Source: Acidobacteriota bacterium
GTDB lineage: Bacteria; Acidobacteriota; Terriglobia; Bryobacterales; Bryobacteraceae
Assembly: GCA_017304135.1 (NCBI GenBank)
Contig: JAFLBB010000039.1
Coordinates: 1 to 40,911, forward strand
Length of the DNA stretch: 40,911 nucleotides
Reading direction: 5' to 3'
The position numbers were made by a program, and so were the translations under genes. Each line of letters starts with the position of its first letter. Position 1 is the first letter of the stretch. Below the pieces are notes generated by a model. It made no database searches, was not told where the DNA came from, and saw nothing but the letters and a program-made list of their open reading frames with translations. Shown piece after piece: positions 32,773 through 39,390 of this stretch.

Positions 32773-34089
32773 TTAGTGCGTGAACGTCATGCCGGCAAAA
32801 CTCACCACGCTGGCTTCATCGATGTTCCACTGCCCGTAGCGGCGCAGGGAGCCGCGGGCGTTGGGCAGCGCCTTGGCGAAGGCGTAGAAGGGCGAAGCGC
32901 CGCACCATTTCAGGTCGTCCTGGTTCTGCTGGACGAGTTCCCAATAGCCCTTGGCGTCGCCTGAGCAGAGGGCGGCGATGCGGGCGCGGTCGCGCTGTTC
33001 CACCTCATTCATCTCCGGCTCTCCAGCGAGCGCCGTGATCTGGTCGCCGTAGCGCTGGCCCATGTGCGCCATGTCGACGCCGAGGACGAACACCAGGTCG
33101 CGCGAACGGCGGGCGGCCATCTCGCCCAACGCTCCGAGGAAGCGGGCCACGTCGGGGTTGTCCTCGGGCATGCCGCCTTCATAGATGCTATGGGCGAAGG
33201 CGCCGCAGAGGATGGGCAGAATCTTGATCTGGTGGCCCTGGCTGCCGGAAAGCGGCCGGCCGTCGGGGCCGAGCAGTCCGCCGGTCATCATCGGGCGGCC
33301 ATCGAGGCCCAGCAGGCTGCTTGTGCGGGCCGGGCCGTCGAGCGTGTGTTGCAGGAAGGCCACCTGGAACTCGATGCTGTGCTCGGTGGCGTGGCAGTAG
33401 TCTTCCATCTCCACCGCGCCGGGTGCGGCGGCGGCGAGTTCATCCACTAACGCCGTATCGGTGACGGCTTCTCCAAAAGGGGTGACGAAGTTTTTGCGAG
33501 TGAGGCCGAAGCGGTCCGGTTCGCCGTAGTGCGAGGTGCCGAGGATGACGAAGGTGCGCTCGCGGTGTTCGGGGCGCAGGGCGCGGTAAGCGGCGCGGTA
33601 GCAATCGAAGCCGCCGAAGGGACTCACATGGGGCGCGGCGATGGCCAGCAGGTTGCCGTCTTCGTACGGCTCGTCGCCCTGCATGTATTCGGTAAAAAGG
33701 TTGCGCGCTTCTTCCTTTTCGGCGGGGTAGGCGGCCCCGGCGTGGGATGCGGCGCGGACGGGGGCGGCGGCGAACTCGCGGTGGCGCGTCTCGCGCTTCT
33801 GCTCGAACACCTCGTCGTGGAGGAAGCCGGCCGAGCTGAGCATGCCGAGGAAGTTGGCTTCCACCTGGTCGACGTTGGGGTCGCCGGTCATGCGCATAAG
33901 CAGTTCGCGGAGTTCGTTGCCGGTGGTTTGGCCGTCGAACATTTCCAGCAGCGGCACCAGCGGCGGCGGGACGATGAGCATTACGTCGGAGTAGTGGAAC
34001 GGATCGCGGATGACCAGGCCGGGGCGCTCGGGGTCGGGGCTGGGCATGAAGTCGAGATCCATGCGCAGGCGGGGCAGTGCGTTCGACAT
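32773..34089 (-). CDS. MEMO-family protein (AmmeMemoRadiSam protein B) with N-terminal PqqD-like domain
   Basis: A 438-residue cytoplasmic protein. Residues about 15-100 resemble PqqD-like/RRE winged helices (PPLVPLLEMFDGQTTGNELRELLMRMTG, NFLGMLSSAGFLHDE). Residues about 115-438 form the MEMO domain: AGAAYPAE, APHVSPFGGFDCYRAAYRAL, ILGTSHYG, TEHSIEFQVAFLQ, ILPILCGAF and VFVLGVDMAHMGQRYG. The His and Cys positions correspond to the metal site of human MEMO1, reported to bind iron or Cu(I). Bacterial MEMO often occurs with AMMECR1 and a radical-SAM protein, but neither is here. An insert with two LLGxDGRP copies lies between HSIEFQ and LPILCG. It is the first gene of the five-gene run, behind a terminator. 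Confidence 0.88.
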   Translation of the reverse strand: MSNALPRLRMDLDFMPSPDPERPGLVIRDPFHYSDVMLIVPPPLVPLLEMFDGQTTGNELRELLMRMTGDPNVDQVEANFLGMLSSAGFLHDEVFEQKRETRHREFAAAPVRAASHAGAAYPAEKEEARNLFTEYMQGDEPYEDGNLLAIAAPHVSPFGGFDCYRAAYRALRPEHRERTFVILGTSHYGEPDRFGLTRKNFVTPFGEAVTDTALVDELAAAAPGAVEMEDYCHATEHSIEFQVAFLQHTLDGPARTSSLLGLDGRPMMTGGLLGPDGRPLSGSQGHQIKILPILCGAFAHSIYEGGMPEDNPDVARFLGALGEMAARRSRDLVFVLGVDMAHMGQRYGDQITALAGEPEMNEVEQRDRARIAALCSGDAKGYWELVQQNQDDLKWCGASPFYAFAKALPNARGSLRRYGQWNIDEASVVSFAGMTFTH

Positions 34090-34130
34090 GAAGCAATAGG
34101 ATAGCGCGCGTGGGAAGAGGGGGAATGGAG

Positions 34131-34171
34131 AAAAACGCGCGGGCCGTGCCGGTGGCGCAACGGCCCGCGCG
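34131..34171 (-). terminator. Rho-independent terminator after the copper-receptor gene
   Basis: A perfect 12-bp stem, CGCGCGGGCCGT (34136-34147) with ACGGCCCGCGCG (34160-34171), around a 12-base loop. On the minus strand it is followed at once by TTTTT (34135-34131). It lies just past the stop of the OprC-like gene and separates it from the MEMO run. Confidence 0.92.
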
Positions 34172-34179
34172 CGCTGGCA

Positions 34180-36210
34180 TCAGAACCTGTGGCTGATGTT
34201 GAAGAAGAGGTTGCGGCCGGGCTCGGGGATGCGGAGGCCGGTGCGGAACGGATCGCGCTGGAACGAGAGGTGCTCGTAGTAGAGGCGGTCCAGAAGGTTG
34301 TCGATGCCCACGGTAAGCGTGAAGCGGTCCAGGTGCAGCCCGCCTTTGATGTTGGCCGTGGCGTAGCCGGCGGTGGGGATTTCATAGAGGTCGCCATCGA
34401 CGCGGCGTTGGGAGCTGGCGGCGATGCCTTCGGCTTCAGCAAACCAGCGGCGCTGGCCGTAGCGGAGCGCGGCGCGCCCACGCAGGGGAGAGATCTCGGG
34501 CAGGTCGGTGTCGAAGATGGCGCGGTCAGGCCGTGCGTCCTTGGAGGCGCGGGTGTAGGTGGCCCCGGCGGAGACGAGCCAGCGGGAGCGGAAACTCGCG
34601 CCGGTGGAAAACTCGCCGCCGTACATGCGGGCGTCGACGTTCTCAAACGAGCGCGCCATCAGGTTCATGATGCCGGGGCGCATCTGCAGGCGGCGCTGGT
34701 TGTGGACGACGATGAAGTCGCCCAGGGCGCTGTAGTAGGTGAGCGCTTTGGCGAAGAAGCCGCCGCGGCGGTAGTTCAACCCGGCGTTGGTTTCCGTGTT
34801 GCGGGTGGGGTTGAGTGCCGGGTTGCCGACCCAATCGCTACCCATGCGGCGGTGGTTAAAGTAGCGCTCCTGGGCGTCGGGCACGCGTACGGTGGAGGCG
34901 GCCCCGGCGGTGACCTCAAGGTTGTTGTTGAGCCCGATGTGGATGCGGGCGTTGGCCGAGGGGTTGGTGTCGCGGCGCGAGAGTTCGCTCGTGGCCTTGT
35001 AGGCTTCAAAGAGGTTGAGGTTAGCGGTGGAGCTGCGGGCGTAGGAGTGAGCCGTATCCAGGCGCGCTCCGGCGGCAATGCGGATGCGGTCGGTGAGGCT
35101 CTTCTCGTAGTTGCCGTAAGCCCCGGCGACGGTGATGTTGACGTTGGGGACGATGTTCTGGTCGGCAACCAGGGCGCGCATGCGGAACGAGTTGACCGCA
35201 TCCCAATTGCGCTGGTACGACTCAAAGCCGAGCGTGAGGCCGCGGGTGAATTCGAGGTCGGCACGGCCCCCGCCGGTGCGCGTTCCGGCGTAGGTGGCCA
35301 TGCTGAAGACGTCGAGGCCGTTGGCGGCCGAGGTGCGCCATTCATCGGTCATCCAGTGGCGGACGCGGGTGTAATAGGACTGCAGGGCAAGGCGGCGCAG
35401 CGAACCGAGATCGCGGAACTGGTAGCCGGCGCTGAGGCGGTCGGCGTTGTCGTAGGGCGAGTCCATTTGCAGGTAGGGGTAGAGGATGTTGGAGCCCTGC
35501 TGGCGGGTGTAGGCGAGGTCGGCGTGCTGGCCCTTGGCGGGGGAGAAGCGGAGGCTGGTCCAGCCGGTGTGGATGCTGAAGGCGTCACGGCCGGTGGTGT
35601 CGGGGCGGTAGCCGCCGAGCTCGGTCATGCGGCGGCCGGCGCCGTCGCGAAACGGGTTGGAGGTGCGAAAGGCGTAGCCGGCGAGGAACTCGATTTTGTC
35701 GTTGCCGGCCGAGGCGGTGAGCGACGGGTTCCAGTAGCCGAACGAGCCCATCTGTAGCGAGGGCGTGAAATGGAGGCCGGGCAGCGGGCGCTTGCGGACG
35801 ATGTTCACCGAGCCGCCGAGGCTGCCCTGGTTGGTGAGGTCAAAGCCGCCTTTGGTGACTTCGACGCGCTCCACTTCGGCGAAATCGACATGGAACGAAG
35901 GCGGGTCCATGTGGCCGGGGCAGGCGCCGTAGATCCGCACGCCGTCGATGAGCATGTTGATGTTGTTGCTCTGGTAGCCGCGCAGGACGACATCGTTGGC
36001 GATGGCGCCTTTGCGCAGCTTGCTCAAGCCGTCCAGTCGCGAGAGGGCTTCGCCGACATCCTTGGCTGAGCTTTCGCGGACCTCGCGCATCTCCAGGCCG
36101 TCGTGGATGGAGTCGCGTTTGGATTTCGTTTCCAGATCCTCCTGCGAGGGAATCTGGGCAGGCAGCAGGGCGCACGCCAGGAAGGCGCACAGGTACGGAA
36201 CGGTTCTCAT
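34180..36210 (-). CDS. OprC/NosA-like TonB-dependent copper receptor
   Basis: A 676-residue outer-membrane receptor starting at ATG 36210, with a GAGGAG purine run about ten bases upstream and a signal peptide (VPYLCAFLACALLPAQ). The plug domain (about 35-155) has VLRGYQSNNINMLIDGVRIYG followed by ACPGHMDPPSF: Cys97 and Met101 match the CxxxM copper ligands in OprC of Pseudomonas, where the ACPNHMDPP motif is diagnostic. The rest is a 22-strand-type barrel ending in NISHRF with a C-terminal Phe. It should import copper or a copper complex. A Cys-rich membrane protein is encoded just upstream on the same strand, and a perfect terminator follows. Confidence 0.9.
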   Translation of the reverse strand: MRTVPYLCAFLACALLPAQIPSQEDLETKSKRDSIHDGLEMREVRESSAKDVGEALSRLDGLSKLRKGAIANDVVLRGYQSNNINMLIDGVRIYGACPGHMDPPSFHVDFAEVERVEVTKGGFDLTNQGSLGGSVNIVRKRPLPGLHFTPSLQMGSFGYWNPSLTASAGNDKIEFLAGYAFRTSNPFRDGAGRRMTELGGYRPDTTGRDAFSIHTGWTSLRFSPAKGQHADLAYTRQQGSNILYPYLQMDSPYDNADRLSAGYQFRDLGSLRRLALQSYYTRVRHWMTDEWRTSAANGLDVFSMATYAGTRTGGGRADLEFTRGLTLGFESYQRNWDAVNSFRMRALVADQNIVPNVNITVAGAYGNYEKSLTDRIRIAAGARLDTAHSYARSSTANLNLFEAYKATSELSRRDTNPSANARIHIGLNNNLEVTAGAASTVRVPDAQERYFNHRRMGSDWVGNPALNPTRNTETNAGLNYRRGGFFAKALTYYSALGDFIVVHNQRRLQMRPGIMNLMARSFENVDARMYGGEFSTGASFRSRWLVSAGATYTRASKDARPDRAIFDTDLPEISPLRGRAALRYGQRRWFAEAEGIAASSQRRVDGDLYEIPTAGYATANIKGGLHLDRFTLTVGIDNLLDRLYYEHLSFQRDPFRTGLRIPEPGRNLFFNISHRF

Positions 36211-36344
36211 GGACACATCTCTCCTCAAAATGGGTGGGCTTCAGCGCGGTGGGCCCGTGTGCTGTTGGGCGCGCGCCGATCAGGGGCAATGGCTGGACAG
36301 GGCGGTGCGCTGCCCGCGTGGGGCGGCGCCGGTGCGGGTGGGAG

Positions 36345-36782
36345 TTAGAGGAGAGCGGGGGGAGGGCGGGAGAAGAGCGAGTAGGCGGCGCTGGGGCGGA
36401 CTCCGCGCTGGGTGGCCGCAGCCAAGGGGAGCACGGCCTCGATGCCGGGCAGGGGGAGAGCGATGGGGGAATGCGCGTCAGCGACTACGGAGGACGGCGC
36501 GGCCAGTTGGAAACGGCAGCCGCTGGGGCAAGCTGGTGGGGCTTTGAGCGTAACGCCAGCGGGCTTTGCCCCGATCTTGCCTTTGCAACAGCAGGATTTT
36601 GCGCCACGCCGGCAACACTTGGCGGCGCAGCCCGAGTCGCCGGCCATGAGCAGAGACAACGGCAGCACGCTGGTAAACAGCAGGCAGATCGCGATGACGA
36701 AGCTGCCGGCAGCGTGGGCGAGTTGGCTGGACCTGCGCACGGGTGAGGGCTCGGTAGGCAGAAGAAGCACGCCATGGGCCAT
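36345..36782 (-). CDS. Small Cys-rich exported or membrane protein next to copper receptor
   Basis: A 145-residue protein starting at ATG 36782. Residues about 25-45 form one hydrophobic helix (FVIAICLLFTSVLPLSLLMA), probably an anchor or signal. It is followed immediately by a dense Cys/Lys cluster of seven Cys in about 17 residues (GCAAKCCRRGAKSCCCKGK), then a second Cys pair (PPACPSGCRF). The remainder is Ala/Pro-rich. Cys-dense segments after an exported helix suit Cu(I) or other thiophilic metal binding; the neighbouring OprC-like receptor supports this. Its stop lies 134 bases before the receptor start, so one transcript is plausible. I know of no named family. Alternative frames over the same bases have poorer composition. 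Confidence 0.6.
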   Translation of the reverse strand: MAHGVLLLPTEPSPVRRSSQLAHAAGSFVIAICLLFTSVLPLSLLMAGDSGCAAKCCRRGAKSCCCKGKIGAKPAGVTLKAPPACPSGCRFQLAAPSSVVADAHSPIALPLPGIEAVLPLAAATQRGVRPSAAYSLFSRPPPALL

Positions 36783-36871
36783 TCCTTCCCTGGATGGGCA
36801 AAGCGCCGCGGGGAGAGACGGCAGACTGAGGGCGGTGGTAGCCAGCCGCCGGTCCCGCTACCATGACAAGT

Positions 36872-37342
36872 ATGGACCGGCGCTCCTTATTACTGGCAGT
36901 CCCCCTGGCCGCCTGCGGCGACATGCTGCATGGCGAGTTGGGTGAGTTTCACGCGACCACGATCAACGGCGAGAAGTTTGACAACGCTACGCTGCGCGGG
37001 CGGCCGATGCTGGTGCAACTTTGGACCACCTGGTGCGGCTACTGCCGGGGCGAGCAGCCGGCCGTGGATGCCCTGGAGCGTGACTTCGGCCCCGGGGGCG
37101 TGGTGGTTCTGGCGGTCAATGTCGGCGAGCCGAGGGGGCGCGTGGCCGACTATTTGCGAGAGTCGCCGCGTCGGGCGCGGGTGGTCTTGGAGACCGACAC
37201 GAACCTGGTGACGCTGCTCGGGAGGCACGGGTTTCCGTACTATGCCATGGTGCGGGGCAACGGGCGGCTGGCGGGCGAGTTGCGCGGCGCGCACGGGGAA
37301 GCGGCGCTGCGGAAGCTGGTGGAACGGGGGATGGCGGGGTAA
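36872..37342 (+). CDS. TlpA/ResA-like thioredoxin-fold lipoprotein
   Basis: A 156-residue periplasmic thiol-disulfide protein from ATG 36872 (ATG 36863 is three residues longer). The leader MDRRSLLLAVPLAAC ends in a lipobox-like LAAC. Then comes a thioredoxin fold: FHATTINGEKFDNATLRGRP, the active site WTTWCGYCRGEQPAV (Cys55, Cys58), VVVLAVNVGEPRGRVADYL, and the cis-Pro loop HGFPYYAMV. TlpA/ResA proteins reduce disulfides for cytochrome c or CuA assembly. It is divergent from the Cys-rich copper-type gene with 89 bases between them, so joint control is possible. The short hairpin CCCACT-CAA-AGTGGG at 37392-37406 follows the gene. Confidence 0.88.
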   Translation: MDRRSLLLAVPLAACGDMLHGELGEFHATTINGEKFDNATLRGRPMLVQLWTTWCGYCRGEQPAVDALERDFGPGGVVVLAVNVGEPRGRVADYLRESPRRARVVLETDTNLVTLLGRHGFPYYAMVRGNGRLAGELRGAHGEAALRKLVERGMAG

Positions 37343-37425
37343 GCCGCAGCCGCAGGCGAGGGGAAATAGGGGGGCGGGCCATGGAGCGTAACCCACTCAA
37401 AGTGGGGGGCGTACGGATTTTGTAC

Positions 37426-37453
37426 TAGACAAATGGTCCTGAATCGGGATAAT
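37426..37453 (+). promoter_or_regulatory. Sigma-70-type promoter of the NlpC/P60 gene
   Basis: TAGACA and GATAAT, each one base from consensus, are 16 bases apart. Transcription would start near 37460, about ten bases before ATG 37471, so the leader is very short and has no Shine-Dalgarno sequence. Confidence 0.6.
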
Positions 37454-37470
37454 CTAACCCATCTGTCTTG

Positions 37471-38481
37471 ATGCGGACTGCGACCCTCATCCTGACCCTG
37501 TTTGCCTTCCTGGCGGCAGGTCTCCGAGCTGCTCCTCCAGCGGCGAACTCCTCTGCATCTAAAGCTAAGAAGCCTGCGGCCAAGTCCGCGGTGAAGACCG
37601 TCGGGGCCAGGAAGACTTCGGCCAAACCGGCGTCGCGGAAGATTGCGGCCAAGCGGATTGCTCCCAAGCGCAAGGCCACGGCGTCGAAAACGGCGGCCAA
37701 GCGCATCGCCCCCAAGCGGGTGACGCCGGCCAAGCGGATTGCTCCGGCGAAGACCACCACGGCGCGCAAGATTGCGGCCAAGAAGGTGACGCCGAAGCGG
37801 ATTGCCCCCAAGCGGCGGACGACGGCGAGGCGGACAAGCCGGACCAAGGCCACGCCGGTGAAGTTCACCCCCGGCGAGCGGACGCTGGCGCCCATTGCGT
37901 GCGCGACCCGGCAGACGGCTCCCGACGCGGTGGCGCTGTGCACGGATTGTCCCGACCATGCGCTGTCTGAGGCTTACGCGCTGTTGGGGTTGAAGTACCG
38001 GCGCGGCGGGACGTCGCAGGAGACGGGCATGGACTGTTCGGGGTTCACGCAGCATGTGTTCCGGCGGTCGTGCAATGTGGATTTGCCGCGTTCTGCGAGC
38101 CAGCAGTTCCAGGTGGGTGTGCCCACGCAAAAGGAAGAGCTGGTGCGGGGCGACCTGGTGTTCTTCAAGTCGCGGCGCGGGTGGCATGTGGGCATCTACA
38201 CGGGGGATGGGAACTTCATTCACTCGCCCAACCGGCGCAGTTCGGTGAAGATCTCGTCGTTGTCGGCTTCCTACTATAAGAAGACCTATCTGGGGGCGCG
38301 GCGGCTGACTCAGAACATCATTGAGCCGTTTTCGATTGACCGGCCCTTCCCGCAGTCGCTGCCGGATGTGCCGGCGCTGACCGACGCCGAGGCGGATGCC
38401 GAGGCCGACGAAGCCGCCGACGCGGAAGAAGCGGCGAACGAAGAGGCCGAAGCCGGCAGCGGCAACGCCGGCCGGAACTAG
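37471..38481 (+). CDS. NlpC/P60 peptidoglycan endopeptidase with histone-H1-like linker
   Basis: A 336-residue exported enzyme cutting peptidoglycan stem peptides. ATG 37471 is preferred over TTG 37468. The signal peptide is TATLILTLFAFLAAGLRA. Residues about 25-130 are an extreme Lys/Ala/Pro/Arg repeat region (KRIAPKR occurs four times in variants), like bacterial histone-H1 tails. The C40 domain spans about 165-275: MDCSGFTQHVF (catalytic Cys), LVRGDLVFFKSRRGWHVGIYTG (catalytic His) and FIHSPN. The last 35 residues are strongly acidic (EADAEADEAADAEEAANEE). The basic linker may bind teichoic-like polymers, LPS or DNA, and the acidic tail may fold back on it. It has its own promoter and starts the cell-wall gene group. 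Confidence 0.9.
   Translation: MRTATLILTLFAFLAAGLRAAPPAANSSASKAKKPAAKSAVKTVGARKTSAKPASRKIAAKRIAPKRKATASKTAAKRIAPKRVTPAKRIAPAKTTTARKIAAKKVTPKRIAPKRRTTARRTSRTKATPVKFTPGERTLAPIACATRQTAPDAVALCTDCPDHALSEAYALLGLKYRRGGTSQETGMDCSGFTQHVFRRSCNVDLPRSASQQFQVGVPTQKEELVRGDLVFFKSRRGWHVGIYTGDGNFIHSPNRRSSVKISSLSASYYKKTYLGARRLTQNIIEPFSIDRPFPQSLPDVPALTDAEADAEADEAADAEEAANEEAEAGSGNAGRN
37560..37860 (+). repeat. Degenerate in-gene repeats coding Lys/Ala/Pro-rich linker
   Basis: Imperfect repeats of GCGGCCAAGCGGATTGC followed by CCCAAG(C) recur at least four times (for example near 37645, 37691, 37727 and 37795), each coding AKRIAP(K/A). Unit spacing is irregular, so repeat-length variation between strains is likely. 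Confidence 0.7.
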
Positions 38482-38568
38482 GCTTCGCCACAAGCCCGCG
38501 GGGTGCAGGCGTACTTTCTCTCACAATCAGGTTGACCGGGCCGATAAGTGTCTGCGCGGAGTCTTGCC

Positions 38569-39297
38569 ATGCAGATTCTCCCTATCGGCGGGTTGGCGAA
38601 CGCGGCGGGCGTGCCGGGCGGGACGGGTTCGTCCGGAGCGCCTGGTTCCTCGGGCGTGGGGCGCATTGTGCGCCTGGCGCCAGGCCAGCCGGTGCAGGCG
38701 ACGCGAGGGCTGGAAGGGGCGGCTGAGCACGACCCGAAGCTCTGCGAACACTGCCTGGCGGGGGCGCGGCATGAGTTTTCCGCCGATGGGGACGAGGTGG
38801 TGGTCAGCGCCGAGGCCAGGGCCAAGGGAGACGGCGAGGCGGCAACCCGGCCCCAGGGGCTGGCCGGGGCCAAGGGCGCGGACGGGGAAACGCTTACCGA
38901 GGAGGAGTTGGGGGTGGTGCGCGAACTGGCTGCGCGGGACCGCGAGGTGCGGGCGCATGAACAGGCGCACTTGGCGGCGGCGGGCGCCTATGCCACCAGC
39001 GGGCCCACCTACTCCTACCAGACCGGGCCCGACGGCCAGCGCTATGCGGTGGGAGGCGAGGTAGGGATTGACACCTCGCCGGTGCCGGGCAATCCGGAGG
39101 CAACGCTGAGCAAAGCGCGGACGATCATGGCGGCGGCGAATGCCCCGGCCGAGCCTTCGGCGCAGGACCGCGCGGTGGCCGCGGCGGCGGCATCGATGAT
39201 GGCGCAGGCGCAGGCGGAACTGGCGCGGGCGGCGGCTGTAGCGCAATATTCACGAGGCGAAACTACCGCCGGCGCCACGGTGAGCCTCGCCGCCTGA
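38569..39297 (+). CDS. SprA-related / CJM1_0395-type putative metalloprotease
   Basis: A 242-residue protein from ATG 38569 (GGAG seven bases upstream; GTG 38548 is an alternative). The N-terminal 100 residues are Gly/Ala-rich and low in structure. The conserved block is about residues 122-215: ELAARDREVRAHEQAHLAAAG with an HEXXH-like HEQAH, then YSYQTGPDGQRYAVGGEVGIDTS, GNPEATLSKARTIMAAANAPAEPSAQDRAVA. This matches the SprA-related family (putative metalloprotease CJM1_0395), whose activity is unproven. There is no signal peptide. It lies between an NlpC/P60 enzyme and a lytic transglycosylase, so a cell-wall or envelope role is plausible. Confidence 0.87.
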   Translation: MQILPIGGLANAAGVPGGTGSSGAPGSSGVGRIVRLAPGQPVQATRGLEGAAEHDPKLCEHCLAGARHEFSADGDEVVVSAEARAKGDGEAATRPQGLAGAKGADGETLTEEELGVVRELAARDREVRAHEQAHLAAAGAYATSGPTYSYQTGPDGQRYAVGGEVGIDTSPVPGNPEATLSKARTIMAAANAPAEPSAQDRAVAAAAASMMAQAQAELARAAAVAQYSRGETTAGATVSLAA

Positions 39298-39390
39298 GGT
39301 GAAGCTTCGTTCATTGCCGTGTAAGAAATACACCCTTCCCTGTGGTAGTATCTGAAGTTTGGAGACCAACGGGAAAGTATCAACTCACGG

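Noticed and set aside
34189..35757. A 522-codon frame antisense to the copper receptor
   Set aside because: Same shadow composition; the receptor frame carries signal peptide, plug and C-terminal Phe.
37392..37406. CCCACT-CAA-AGTGGG as a terminator for the TlpA-like gene
   Set aside because: The stem is six pairs with a three-base loop and is not followed by a T-run, so I kept it only as a note.
37645..37815. KRIAPKR-coding repeats as a CRISPR array
   Set aside because: They are in frame within a gene, degenerate, irregularly spaced and lack unique spacers.
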